Below, one piece after another: positions 51,731-60,470 of a stretch of DNA of 64,000 bases. Source of the stretch: Mycolicibacterium peregrinum. GTDB taxonomy: Bacteria > Actinomycetota > Actinomycetes > Mycobacteriales > Mycobacteriaceae. Position numbers and translations under genes: made by a program. Location: the NCBI RefSeq assembly GCF_001665785.1, contig NZ_LZSO01000038.1, positions 121,752-185,751 on the forward strand, read 5' to 3'. The notes beneath the pieces were generated by a model. It saw only the letters and a program-made list of their open reading frames with translations, had not been told where the DNA came from and did not search any database. Positions within the stretch are counted from its first letter, which is position 1; each line of letters begins with the position of its first letter.

Positions 51731-53425
51731 ATGGCGCTCAACGTCGATGAGACGTTCTCCGTGTTCCGGATCGTTCGACCACTGGGGCCAGGCGGGGCGG
51801 GGGAGGTCTACGTCGCTCAGCATCCTAGGCGTCGTGGCCGTGAGGCGCTGAGGGTGCTGCCCAGGGACTGGTCCGACGAGCCCGGCTACCGGGAGCGGTT
51901 TCACCGTGAGGCGGAGGTGGCCGCCGCGTTGTGGCATCCCAGCATCGCCAGGGTCCGTGGCCGCGGGGAACACAACGGTCAGTTCTGGATATCGAGGGAC
52001 TTCGTCGACGGCACGGATCTCGCTGGTCTCCTCGATCAGCGGTACCCCGACGGCCTGCCGCGCGAACAGGTTTTCCGCATCGTCATCGCGATCGCCGGTG
52101 CGCTCGACTACGCACACAAGCACGGTTCCCTGCATCGAGACGTCGGTCCGGCCAACATCATCGTCACCGACGGTGACGCGGAGCCGCACGCCGTTCTGGT
52201 CGACCTCGGTGTCGCACGCAACGGCGAGGCTGCGGACAACCCCGGCTATGCCGCTCCCGAACAACTGATGGGGGAGGACGTCGATGGCCGCGCAGATCAG
52301 TACGCGCTGGCCTGCACCGCCTACCACCTGTTGACCGGAACACAGCTGTTCGAGCATCCCAATCCTGCCGTCGTCGTCAGCCGCCACGTCAACTCCAAGC
52401 CGACGACGCTGGCCGACATGCGGCCCGAGCTGGCCGACCTCGATCCGGTCCTGGCCAAAGCTCTGGCCAAGAACCCGGCCGACCGATTCGTCAGCTGCGG
52501 CACTTTTGCCCACGCCCTGGCCGATGAAACCCCGTTGCCCGCGCTGACTTTGGCGCCGGCGCCGGCCGCCCCGATACCGCCGGTCGGGCTTCGGTTCCCC
52601 CAGACGCCAGGGTGGGTGCCTATAGCGGCGACCGCCGCCGTCTGCGTCGTCGCCGGCGTCGGCATGTGGCAGCTGTGGCCGTCCGCCGACGCCGCAACGA
52701 GTGAGCAGCCCAGCCCGCCACCGAGCACATCCGTCGCCGGCGCCACGAACGCGGCGGCCGTGCCAGCGCCCAGCAGCCCGGTCTTCGACGGCCTCTACCG
52801 CCTCGACTATGACAACCCCCACGCCACCATCAACGGCAACCCCTGGCCCGGGGCGGGCAACCAGATTGCGAGCTACTGGTGGGCATTCCGATCGGCCTGT
52901 ACACCCTCGGGATGTGTCACGGCCTCGACACGCATGGACAGCACCAACCATGCCGTTCCCTACCTCGAAGGCGGCGGCATGACGGCGGTGTTCCGCTTCC
53001 TCAACAACTCTTGGCAGGGAGATCCGGGGCGGGGCTCACTGCCCTGCGATGCGCCCAACGTCGGGCTGGCACAGGCAACGGATACGGCGTTGGCTTTGAC
53101 ACCGCAGCCCGACGGCGGGCTGGCCGGCGCTCAAGCCACCACTATCCAGTCCAATGAGTGTGGGTTGCAAGGTGCGGTGATCACCGTGCCGGTTCTCGCG
53201 ACCCGGCTCGACGAAGTTCCGCCGGGCAGCCCGATTGCCGACCCTGCCGTGGTTGCGGATCCGTTGCCGCCCGCTCCTCAATTGCCCCCGCCGCTGCCGG
53301 CGGGCCCCGAGGTGCCTCCTCCGCCGCCCGCCCCGCCGATGGCGCCACCGCCGGCGATCGGCGCGATCATCCCGAACCCCATTCCGCCCGCCGCTCCGCC
53401 TGCTCCGCCCCTCCCGCCGGCGTAG
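51731..53425 (+). CDS. Membrane serine/threonine kinase-like protein, probable pseudokinase
   Basis: 564 residues. PknB-type kinase domain (1-265) but key residues are replaced: the VAIK lysine is Arg41 (ALRVL), the catalytic loop is HRDVGPAN (135-142) without the usual lysine, and DFG is DLG (158-160). Glycine loop GPGGAGEV is kept. One helix (about 294-316) follows, then an extracytoplasmic domain with paired Cys and a proline-rich tail. ATG at 51731. Probably binds nucleotide or partners rather than phosphorylating. Confidence 0.85.
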   Translation: MALNVDETFSVFRIVRPLGPGGAGEVYVAQHPRRRGREALRVLPRDWSDEPGYRERFHREAEVAAALWHPSIARVRGRGEHNGQFWISRDFVDGTDLAGLLDQRYPDGLPREQVFRIVIAIAGALDYAHKHGSLHRDVGPANIIVTDGDAEPHAVLVDLGVARNGEAADNPGYAAPEQLMGEDVDGRADQYALACTAYHLLTGTQLFEHPNPAVVVSRHVNSKPTTLADMRPELADLDPVLAKALAKNPADRFVSCGTFAHALADETPLPALTLAPAPAAPIPPVGLRFPQTPGWVPIAATAAVCVVAGVGMWQLWPSADAATSEQPSPPPSTSVAGATNAAAVPAPSSPVFDGLYRLDYDNPHATINGNPWPGAGNQIASYWWAFRSACTPSGCVTASTRMDSTNHAVPYLEGGGMTAVFRFLNNSWQGDPGRGSLPCDAPNVGLAQATDTALALTPQPDGGLAGAQATTIQSNECGLQGAVITVPVLATRLDEVPPGSPIADPAVVADPLPPAPQLPPPLPAGPEVPPPPPAPPMAPPPAIGAIIPNPIPPAAPPAPPLPPA

Positions 53426-53561
53426 CTGCCGGTTCCGGGCGGCAACAGGAGTTCGGCAGCTTTGCCGAAAAGCGCCGCCCGGCTGCTACTTACGTGCTGG
53501 CCGCGGACGGCGGACGTCAGGTTTTCCGGTTTCGCGGATTCGCTGCGCGGCACCGACCAAG

Positions 53562-53921
53562 ATGCCAACCATGCCATTGAGAAATGATTGGACCGTCGGC
53601 GACTTGTTCACCGCATCGGATCAGAATGCCGTTGCAGACGCCGTCAATCAGAACACCACGGACCTCGCCGCGGCGGTCACCGCGTTGTCAGGGAAAGCAG
53701 ACAAAGCCACGACGATCACGGCGGGCACGGGCCTGACCGGTGGTGGTGACCTGTCGGCGAATCGCACGCTGGCGGTGTCGTATGGCGCGACGGCGGGAAC
53801 GGCGTGCCAGGGCAACGACTCCCGCATCACCGGGGCTGTTCAATCCCGCGCAGCGGGCAGCGTCATCGTCGGAACGCTTCCCGCGTCCGGGGTTACCGGC
53901 GTCCTCTACGTGGTGCCCTGA
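53562..53921 (+). CDS. Phage-type tail protein
   Basis: 119 residues (or 116 from the ATG at 53571). MPLRNDWTVGDLFTASDQN followed by ALSGKADKATTITAGTGLTG and a Gly/Thr-rich stretch reads like the trimerising shaft of a tail fibre or tail-tip protein of actinophages. Overlaps the next gene by one base. No other phage structural gene is seen, so this is probably a remnant or cargo. Confidence 0.65.
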   Translation: MPTMPLRNDWTVGDLFTASDQNAVADAVNQNTTDLAAAVTALSGKADKATTITAGTGLTGGGDLSANRTLAVSYGATAGTACQGNDSRITGAVQSRAAGSVIVGTLPASGVTGVLYVVP

Positions 53922-54085
53922 TGCCTGACCTCAAAATGTGGAACGGTTCCGCGTTCGTCGACGGCGCCCCGAAGGTCTGGAATGGATCGGTGTTCGTCAA
54001 CCCGTCATCGATCTGGATCTGGGACGGGTCCGTATTCCACCAGGTGTGGCCGGATGCGGTCGAGTACGGATCGGCATCGTTCTGA
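53921..54085 (+). CDS. Small phage tail-tip-like protein with WNGS repeats
   Basis: 54 residues. MWNGSAFVDGAPKVWNGSVF and WDGSVFHQVW are three copies of a W(N/D)GSxF repeat that occurs in mycobacteriophage minor tail proteins. Starts in the previous stop (TGATG), so it is translated with it. Stop meets the convergent gene at 54086. Confidence 0.6.
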   Translation: MPDLKMWNGSAFVDGAPKVWNGSVFVNPSSIWIWDGSVFHQVWPDAVEYGSASF

Positions 54086-54442
54086 TCAGTTTCGGCGGCG
54101 ACGCTTTCGAACACCTTGCGAAGCCTTTTGTCCTTGTCCCTCATGAGGCTTGAGTACCCATGCGGGAATCCAGTGGGTCACGGTCTTCTCGTTCGCCCCA
54201 AAGCGGATGGGGTAGGTGACGAGGCCCCACCACTGGCCTTGTTCGCACAGCGCCCAGCAGGTCAGCTTGCCTTCGACAACCTTGCTCATCTGGATGCCCA
54301 ACGGGTGGTAGCGACCCGCCAGGTGTGGTTCGCGGGGGAACAGTGCGACCAGATCGATCAGGACGGGCGCGGGTGGCCGCACGACGCGGAAGGCGTCACG
54401 GACGGGTTGCCCGCCGTAGCCGATGGCCTGCATGTCGCCCAC
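54086..54442 (-). CDS. Hypothetical protein with basic tail
   Basis: 118 residues (GTG start; ATG 3 codons later possible). Contains CWALCEQGQWWGLVTYPIRF and ends in KASQGVRKRRRRN. Phage accessory proteins with the same look often bind DNA, but I do not recognise this one. Convergent with the tail-tip gene. Confidence 0.6.
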   Translation of the reverse strand: MGDMQAIGYGGQPVRDAFRVVRPPAPVLIDLVALFPREPHLAGRYHPLGIQMSKVVEGKLTCWALCEQGQWWGLVTYPIRFGANEKTVTHWIPAWVLKPHEGQGQKASQGVRKRRRRN

Positions 54443-54638
54443 GTGTCGATCATATGTTCGAGCAATGGGGTGATCGAACGAAGTGCCTTATTGGCTCACT
54501 GCGTCCGACAGCGCGGTGTCAGTCGCCTAGGAGATCGTGTCGGGACAGGGCTGGAGTTGCGGGTGACAGGCCGCGATTGCGGCTTGTCGGCGGCGATTAG
54601 ACGATTGCTTCACATTCAGGCTCCCGAGGAGTGGGCTG

Positions 54639-54968
54639 CTACTCGGGATTGTCTTCGGGCAAAGTGGCCTTCGGGTCATCAGGCAGTGTGGCTTCGTCGT
54701 CGCCCACGTGGGCATAGGCGACGAGGGCTGTGATGCCAGCGATGAGTGGAACGCTAAGCGGCCAGGCGATGACGAGGTACATCGGTCCCCAAAGCGTCAG
54801 ACTAAGCAGTGCCAGGCGCACATACTCGCCGCCCGATACCGGCTCGCCCTCGTGGTTGACGATGAATCCGATGCAGACTGCGATACCAGTCAGCACGCAA
54901 CTCACTAGCACTACTGCCGCCAGCGACCGAAGAACACGTCGCTTGGTCGGCTTGGAGAATGTGATCAT
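54639..54968 (-). CDS. Small membrane protein, possible immunity protein
   Basis: 109 residues. Three helices (about 13-38, 50-66, 70-86) and an acidic tail DDEATLPDDPKATLPEDNPE. ATG overlaps the stop of the gene upstream (ATGA), so the two are coupled, as with toxin-immunity pairs. Unrecognised. Confidence 0.6.
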   Translation of the reverse strand: MITFSKPTKRRVLRSLAAVVLVSCVLTGIAVCIGFIVNHEGEPVSGGEYVRLALLSLTLWGPMYLVIAWPLSVPLIAGITALVAYAHVGDDEATLPDDPKATLPEDNPE

Positions 54969-55504
54969 CGTCCCTCACTTACTTTGGGAATCAGGCCTTC
55001 TGAGGGATCAGTGAGCTTCGTGGTGTGCTGGGTGAACGGGTCCGGCGCGAACGGAATCGCGTTCTCTAGCTGCCACCGCCAGTCCGGGATGCCGGGGCGC
55101 ACGGGTGGAAGTGAGGCGTCGCCGATCCAGTGCTCGCGTATCAGGCTGGTTGCCGGGCCGAGGTCACTGCCCGAGTTCGCGGGAGTCCATTGCAGCACCT
55201 CCGGTGGTATCCCTTCGCGATACTGGTACGTCTCCATGCTGGGGTAGATCGTTGTGTTACCGCCGAGGTTGACTGTGCCATTGTCTAGCGGGTCCAGCGT
55301 GATCCGGCCGTCGACCGTCATATCTAGCGCGACAGCTCCGGAAAACTCGTAGGCATCCCAGGTGTTGTAGTCGATCGTCATTCGTCCGTCCGGAGCTTCG
55401 ACGACGTGGACCTGTGGTGGTGCGGTGTCGGCGCCGCCGCGTGCCCCGTCGACTGTGGTTGTGGGATTCTGCCGGATGGCGACGATACCGTTCTCGTAGT
55501 CCAC
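54965..55504 (-). CDS. Hypothetical protein, orphan effector tip or fragment
   Basis: 179 residues from a GTG at 55502-55504 without a clear ribosome site. Texture: mostly beta, DGRITLDPLDNGTVNLGGNT, ending LTDPSEGLIPKVSEGR. Starts 10 bp from the left end of an IS element; with the IS removed the frame still meets a stop 12 codons upstream, so the IS alone did not truncate it. May be an orphan C-terminal module of a polymorphic toxin. Unrecognised. Confidence 0.5.
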   Translation of the reverse strand: MDYENGIVAIRQNPTTTVDGARGGADTAPPQVHVVEAPDGRMTIDYNTWDAYEFSGAVALDMTVDGRITLDPLDNGTVNLGGNTTIYPSMETYQYREGIPPEVLQWTPANSGSDLGPATSLIREHWIGDASLPPVRPGIPDWRWQLENAIPFAPDPFTQHTTKLTDPSEGLIPKVSEGR

Positions 55505-55540
55505 GAACGGGTCTGCTGCACGATTAGGTGACAGTTTCGG

Positions 55541-56408
55541 TCACGCGGCCTGACTGGCCGGTGCGGTCATAATCGCTTCGAATTCGATCGGGGTCAACCG
55601 CCCGAGTCCGGCTTGACGCCGGCGCCGATGGTAGGTCCGTTCGATCCAGGTGACGATCGCGATCCTCAACTCTTCTCGTGTGCTCCACCGGCGGCGATCG
55701 AGCACGTTCTTCTGGAGCAGCGCGAAGAAGCTCTCCATGCCGCATTGTCGCCGGCCGCCCCGACGCGGCCCATCGATCCAACCATCTCGTGACGGCCGAG
55801 GGCGTGCACGAATTTCCTTGACCTGAACTGGGATCCGCGATCAGAGTGCAGAATGCAAGCGGCCACATCACTGCGGCGCGCCACCGCACTACTGAGCGCT
55901 GCAGTGGCCAGCCGGGACTTCATCCGAGAGTCGATCGAGTACCCGACGATGCGGTTGGAGTACACGTCCTTGATCGCACAGAGATAGACCTTGCCCTCAT
56001 CGTGCGATGCTCGGTGATATCGCTGAGCCACAGCTGATTTGGACCACCAGCGGTGAAGTCGCGCTCGACAGGATCATCGTGCACCGGCGGGCCCACTTTG
56101 CCGTTCTTGCCGCGCTTCTTGCCGAACACGCTCCACAACCGGTTCTGCGAGCAGATCCGCCAACCAGTGCGCTGCGCCATCGGCTCACCGGCATCGCGGG
56201 CCTCCTCGACAAGGTAGCGGTAGCCGAACTCCGGGTCATCCTTGTGAGCATCGAACAGGGCATTGGCGCGATACGCCTCGATGACCTCAGCGTCGGTGAT
56301 GGGATTGGCCCGCCAGCGGTAGTAAGGCTGGCGGGCGAGCTTGAGTACCCGGCACGTCACCGCGACCGGAATCCCGTCGGCGGCGAGCTCACTTACGAGC
56401 GGGTAGAG
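55541..56408 (-). pseudogene. IS3-family transposase OrfB, frameshifted
   Basis: DDE integrase: first Asp in QLWLSDITEH, second in CILHSDRGSQF, Glu in MESFFALLQ. The frame is lost once just after SDITEHRT (about 56002) and once at GDNAA/MESFF (about 55739); each is repaired by adding one base. Start by -1 slippage from orfA near GGAAAAGG. Inactive. Confidence 0.9.
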
Positions 56409-56701
56409 CCTTTTCCCGGAAGGTTGGCCTGTGACAGATAGGCCGCGGCCCGGCGCAGGACCTCGTTTTCCTGCTCCAACAAACGGTTTCGGCGTCGCAG
56501 CTCGGCCAACTCGGCCGAATCGCTGGTGCTCTTGCCGGGTTTGGCGCCCTCGTCGATATCAGCTTGGCGCATCCACTTGTGCAGCGTCACCGGGTGGACA
56601 CCAAAGTCGGTGGCGATCTGCTCGATCGTCACCCCGTCATCGCGGTTGCGAGCGACTCGGATGACGTCGTCGCGGAACTCTCGGGGGTAGGGCCTGGGCA
56701 C
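56393..56701 (-). CDS. IS3-family transposase OrfA
   Basis: 102 residues from GTG at 56699-56701. HTH (GVTIEQIATDFGVHPVTLHKWM) and a leucine zipper (LAELRRRNRLLEQENEVLRR). Intact but useless without OrfB. Confidence 0.88.
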   Translation of the reverse strand: MPRPYPREFRDDVIRVARNRDDGVTIEQIATDFGVHPVTLHKWMRQADIDEGAKPGKSTSDSAELAELRRRNRLLEQENEVLRRAAAYLSQANLPGKGSTRS

Positions 56702-56954
56702 ACTGACATCCTTCCAGCCTGCCCACGCTGGGCAAGCCAACTCACATGTCACCTATTCGTGCAGCAGTCCCGTTCGCTACAAGCACCTATTCAGCGAACT
56801 CTGTTTATCATGTTGATGGTCGTTCGGCCCTGGTTCTTAGATAGGGTGCGCGAACCGGTGGAGCCTGCTTACCAGTCCCCAGCGCGCAATAGCTCCTGGA
56901 CTGGGCCGGGGACAACAGGTTCCACGTCGGTGGGTCCGACCCCCGGATCTGGTG

Positions 56955-57530
56955 CTAGTCCCAGTATTCTGCCGCGTGCATGAATAGGCCCCAGCTGAAG
57001 CCTGCGCCGTAGCGCCCGCCCTCCCATTCGAATTCGTACTCTTCGTATGCCGGTAGTAGTGCATCGAACAGGGGCCACTGCTGGCCTGCGGTCATGGGGC
57101 CGAAGTGACTTGTGAACTCTGCAACATCGACGGCCCAGAGGGCCAATTCCCTTGGGGAGTGGGGCAAGTCTGAACGGTTCCGAACATGCCGATACCGCGC
57201 CGATTCAAGTAAGCCTGCATCGTCTGCTTTGGCCTCAAAGTCGAAGTTTGGCCACAGTACGCTGCTGAATCCGAAAGAACTGGTGGCACCAGCTGGTGAG
57301 CCGAGGGCTTCAGTCAGGGCGCCGTACCGGGTGGCTTCGCCGCCCAGCGCTTCGCTCAACTGTTGGTGTACACGTTCGGCGTTCTCGAATGTAAATCCGT
57401 GCCGAGACAGCGTGGCTCGCAGTTGGTCCATCTTGTTGGCCATGCGATTTCGCATCGTCATCAAAACATAGACCTCAAAGTGAAGTACCGGATCAGCCGA
57501 AACTGCGTTCATGGCATAACCTTTCGTCAT
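56955..57530 (-). CDS. Hypothetical protein, possible immunity protein of the T7SS effector
   Basis: 191 residues. Soluble, acidic; ends with EWEGGRYGAGFSWGLFMHA. ATG overlaps the stop of the effector gene (ATGA), as in toxin-immunity cassettes. Not recognised. It ends 185 bp before the IS. Confidence 0.6.
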   Translation of the reverse strand: MTKGYAMNAVSADPVLHFEVYVLMTMRNRMANKMDQLRATLSRHGFTFENAERVHQQLSEALGGEATRYGALTEALGSPAGATSSFGFSSVLWPNFDFEAKADDAGLLESARYRHVRNRSDLPHSPRELALWAVDVAEFTSHFGPMTAGQQWPLFDALLPAYEEYEFEWEGGRYGAGFSWGLFMHAAEYWD

Positions 57531-58678
57531 CTCGGCAAGTATTGAGTCACGTCCACACCTCGCAACACTGTGACTGACCCATCCGGGAACACCTTCATAA
57601 CATCCTTTTGAAGGGCGTTGGCAGGCAGCACGATAATCGAGCCATCCGGCATCCGTGTTGTCCCTCCTGTATCGCCCCAGATTCGTGCGGCGGCGATATC
57701 TGTGGCCCGTGCCGCGTCGGCCTGATTGAGATGCAACCCTGTCATCCGCTCTGCCAGAGCTTCCGCCCTCGCTCCCCGCGGGAAAGTGGCGATTTCCGCA
57801 CCGATCTGAGTTGCAGTCGCACTCAGGTCCCCGCTTGTGCCAGTGCTACTTGCGGGCGGTCCCTCGCCGGGGTAGATGCCGAAGTCGGCGAGCCTGGCTC
57901 GGAGTGCGGTCTCTTGAGCGTTGTTCGCGGCAAACTCGGCTTGACAAGCAGCAAACTGCGGCGGAGGGAGAGGGCCGACGATATGTGGGGCGCATCTGGA
58001 GTTGTAGGAAGCGATGTCTGCCTGAAGCTTCTCCCACGCCGCCAACGCCTGCTCTTTGGTGAGCAGATCGTCAAACGGTGACTGTTTGAAGCCGTCGCCG
58101 AAACTGGCAGCTCGGATGACACCTTCGGATTCTCCGTCGAACGTGATCCCGTTCAGTTCGGCTGCTTTTGAGGTGAGCCGCTGACCGATCAGGGTGTCGG
58201 TGGCCAGCAGTTGGCTGGCGTTCCACCGGATGTTCTCGGCATGCTCGGCGGCAGCGGTGTAGCGGGCGGCCATCGTCGCGATGTCGATTCGGCGAGTGTC
58301 GGTGACCGACAGATCCTCACCGACTCGAAATCCATCGGCCTCGGCCTCGGCGATCGCGGTAATCGCGGCACGCTGGGCGGCACGAAGGTCCCCAATGCTC
58401 GTGTTGGCGAGATCGGCTGCGGACCGCACGATTTCACCGTGCCGGCCAACCACGGCAGTGTCAGCGGTGACGCGGTCCAAGGCGGCATCCTTGGCGGTGC
58501 CTTCCCACTCAGTTCCGCCTGGGGCATTAACGTTCTGTCGGTGCTGGGCGAAAAGCTCCTCGAACTCGCAAGCCGATGCCCGCCACCGCGCGGCTGAGGC
58601 TTCCAGGTGGTCGGTATCCCAGTTCTCGATCTGCGAACGACCCGGCACTGCCCCAGCGCATGACGCGGCAGGGCTCAT
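57527..58678 (-). CDS. WXG-type VII secretion effector-like protein
   Basis: 383 residues. The first ~190 form long helices with W-E-G at 58-60 (GGTEWEGTAKDAALD), the bend motif of WXG100/LXG domains; then a region with TFDGESEGVIRAASF and a C-terminal domain ending GSVTVLRGVDVTQYLPR. The C-terminus would be the toxic or targeting part; I do not recognise it. Overlaps the EspC-like gene upstream by ATGA and the next gene downstream by ATGA. Confidence 0.7.
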   Translation of the reverse strand: MSPAASCAGAVPGRSQIENWDTDHLEASAARWRASACEFEELFAQHRQNVNAPGGTEWEGTAKDAALDRVTADTAVVGRHGEIVRSAADLANTSIGDLRAAQRAAITAIAEAEADGFRVGEDLSVTDTRRIDIATMAARYTAAAEHAENIRWNASQLLATDTLIGQRLTSKAAELNGITFDGESEGVIRAASFGDGFKQSPFDDLLTKEQALAAWEKLQADIASYNSRCAPHIVGPLPPPQFAACQAEFAANNAQETALRARLADFGIYPGEGPPASSTGTSGDLSATATQIGAEIATFPRGARAEALAERMTGLHLNQADAARATDIAAARIWGDTGGTTRMPDGSIIVLPANALQKDVMKVFPDGSVTVLRGVDVTQYLPR

Positions 58679-58950
58679 ATCGTCCGCACCACAGCGGCAG
58701 CTGCATCGTCATCGGTGCGGCGATACACCCCGCTGCCGAGCCCCATGTACTTGGCGTGGTTGCTGACCCGCGTAGCTTGGCGGCTGCGGGCCGACGCCAA
58801 CGCCGCCTCGATCGCCGACACCCCGGCATGGCTGGGCTGGCTGCCCGAACTCGCGTCCACCGCCGTCAATCCCAGCGAATCCGCGATACTCGCGCTTGCG
58901 TAAGCTGCTGCGCTCAGGCCTTGATCGTCAACTGAAAGACGCTCGGTCAT
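58675..58950 (-). CDS. EspC-like type VII secretion protein (PF10824 type)
   Basis: 91 residues. MTERLSVDDQGLSAAAYASA, PSHAGVSAIEAALASARSRQ, and the tail GSGVYRRTDDDAAAAV, a Y-x-x-x-D/E-like secretion signal. Family proteins are small helical hairpins co-exported with a larger effector. ATG after GAGGGGGG. First gene of a coupled three-gene cassette. Confidence 0.8.
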   Translation of the reverse strand: MTERLSVDDQGLSAAAYASASIADSLGLTAVDASSGSQPSHAGVSAIEAALASARSRQATRVSNHAKYMGLGSGVYRRTDDDAAAAVVRTI

Positions 58951-58963
58951 CCGTGATCCCCCC

Positions 58964-59116
58964 TCAGGAATAATCGGAGACTATCACCGAAGGGTTAGCT
59001 GGATCTTCCTCCACCATCCGCTGGTTGTTGCCGCCCAGGCGCGATGTGAAGGCGAGCGGTATGCCGCCGAGCACGACGCCGAGGTCGAGCCACTCCCGCT
59101 CGCACCGGCTAGGCAC
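58964..59116 (-). CDS. Possible 50-residue small protein
   Basis: GTG at 59114-59116. Contains WLDLGVVLGGIPLAFTSRLG and ends NPSVIVSDYS. Frame directly follows the stop of the gene upstream and precedes espC-like by 13 bp. Coding-like composition but no homology known. Confidence 0.35.
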   Translation of the reverse strand: MPSRCEREWLDLGVVLGGIPLAFTSRLGGNNQRMVEEDPANPSVIVSDYS

Positions 59117-59128
59117 ACCTGAACGGGG

Positions 59129-59635
59129 CTAACGATCCTTGTACTCGATGATGAAGCACCGCTGTGGAGCTTCGGCCATATCGTCTGTCACTTCGGCCTT
59201 TTGGACTGTCGGAAGAGGATCGCGCTTCGTCACCGGAACCGGGTTCCCCCATCCGTCCGGCTGAGCATATTCACCGGGTAGCTGCTTATCCTCCAACTGC
59301 GCAAGATGTTCGCGCTCCCATGCGATGCGGTCTATCGCGGCGCGCGCGCGCTGGCGGGCCGCCATCATCTCCTCGGGAGCCTCATAGCAGTGCCGGCCAG
59401 AACTCAACAATTCAGCCTCGGTGGTGTCCCTGTCGGTCGGGTCGGGCTGGAAAAAGGTCTCCTGCACGACTAGCACGAACACGCAAACCAGGGCGGTGGC
59501 GATCGCGCCAACGACAACCCAAGACAGTTCGCGATGCTTCGATTTCATCGAGGCCAGTTCCGAGCGCAAGGCTTCGAGCTGTTCCTGGACAGACAGCGGA
59601 GCCTCGGCGTCTGGTGTCGTTTCCTCATCCCCCAT
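59129..59635 (-). CDS. Hypothetical single-pass membrane protein
   Basis: 168 residues. Coiled-coil N-terminus (VQEQLEALRSELASMKSKHR), one helix (about 40-63, SWVVVGAIATALVCVFVLVV), extracytoplasmic part ending QRCFIIEYKD. ATG at 59633-59635. Unrecognised. Confidence 0.65.
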   Translation of the reverse strand: MGDEETTPDAEAPLSVQEQLEALRSELASMKSKHRELSWVVVGAIATALVCVFVLVVQETFFQPDPTDRDTTEAELLSSGRHCYEAPEEMMAARQRARAAIDRIAWEREHLAQLEDKQLPGEYAQPDGWGNPVPVTKRDPLPTVQKAEVTDDMAEAPQRCFIIEYKDR

Positions 59636-59768
59636 GGGGACAGTCTATTGTGCGCAGGGTCGTCCTTCTTGCAGCAGAATTGAGCTATGCCTGTTCGCCC
59701 GAGTGATCTTGGTCAGGCAGCCGATGTCGACAGGACAGTTGAACGTCAGTGTGCTCGTCACGCAGAGT

Positions 59769-59788
59769 CTTTACAGATTTCTGTAAAG
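59769..59788. promoter_or_regulatory. 20-bp palindrome CTTTACAGA-TT-TCTGTAAAG
   Basis: Perfect 9-base arms around TT in the AT-rich gap 59636-59886, 134 bp upstream of the minus-strand gene starting 59635. The gap holds a plus-strand frame (59687 on) that looks like chance. Confidence 0.6.
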
Positions 59789-59886
59789 TCCTGGCGCCAT
59801 GGATGCCAGAGGCCCTCGATCCCCATGTTGCTGGACGGTAGGGAGACCACCGACAAAACTGGGCCTGACCAGGAATTACAGCGTTG

Positions 59887-60447
59887 TTACTTGTCGTGGA
59901 ATCCGCTGAGCTCGCGTCGTACTGCGTTGACCCTCGTATATGCGTACAGGAGGCGGGGCAAGAGCATGAACATCAAGAACAGCATGTACGTGAATAGCGC
60001 CGCGCTTACCGCAGCGGGGAATCCCGTAAGTTCTTGAGCGCCAGGCTGCCCAATCGCCAGGCTTGCGACTAGAACACCCGCGTTCACAAACGCCAACAAT
60101 GTGGCGAACAACAAGTGGGTTGCACTCTCGTCCATCGCGTCTTTGTCGTCGTCGGCGTGGGAGAACCCACTCTCATATCTATCGCCGAGTTTCAGCCGAA
60201 GACTACTCATTTGAGCAAACACTGCCAAAAGTCCGCTTGCCAGAAGTGCGTCAGCCGCGAGCAGCATCCCCGGGTTCGCGAGCCGCCCGTCGAGCCCGAG
60301 CAACAACGCGCCAGCAGTCAGCGACGGAACCAACAACCCGAGACGTGCCCACCAGTCACCACGGACGTGGTTGTCGCTCTCGTCGATCGACAGGCACTTC
60401 CAGTGCGCGCTTACTAGTGGCCAGGGATTGAAACGGTCAGTGCCCAC
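59887..60447 (-). CDS. Four-helix membrane protein
   Basis: 186 residues, GTG start. Helices about 33-52, 62-80, 110-132 and 145-167, with a long charged loop (DRYESGFSHADDDKDAMDES). Lies 23 bp downstream of the 328-residue gene, so one operon. Not recognised. Confidence 0.65.
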   Translation of the reverse strand: MGTDRFNPWPLVSAHWKCLSIDESDNHVRGDWWARLGLLVPSLTAGALLLGLDGRLANPGMLLAADALLASGLLAVFAQMSSLRLKLGDRYESGFSHADDDKDAMDESATHLLFATLLAFVNAGVLVASLAIGQPGAQELTGFPAAVSAALFTYMLFLMFMLLPRLLYAYTRVNAVRRELSGFHDK

Positions 60448-60470
60448 GACTACCTCGCATCAGCGGTCCG

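Larger units (their letters stand above)
55514..56766 (-). mobile_element. IS3-family insertion sequence, inactivated
   Basis: 1253 bp with TG...CA ends. Terminal inverted repeats 55514-55533 and 56747-56766 match at 19 of 20 bases. Flanking 3-bp direct repeats GTC at 55511-55513 and 56767-56769 are an intact target duplication. Transcribed on the minus strand: orfA 56393-56701, then orfB broken by two 1-base deletions. Confidence 0.93.

Noticed and set aside
59687..60037. Plus-strand frame of 116 codons
   Set aside because: Its second half is antisense to the four-helix membrane protein and the first half contains the 20-bp palindrome; no supporting ribosome site.
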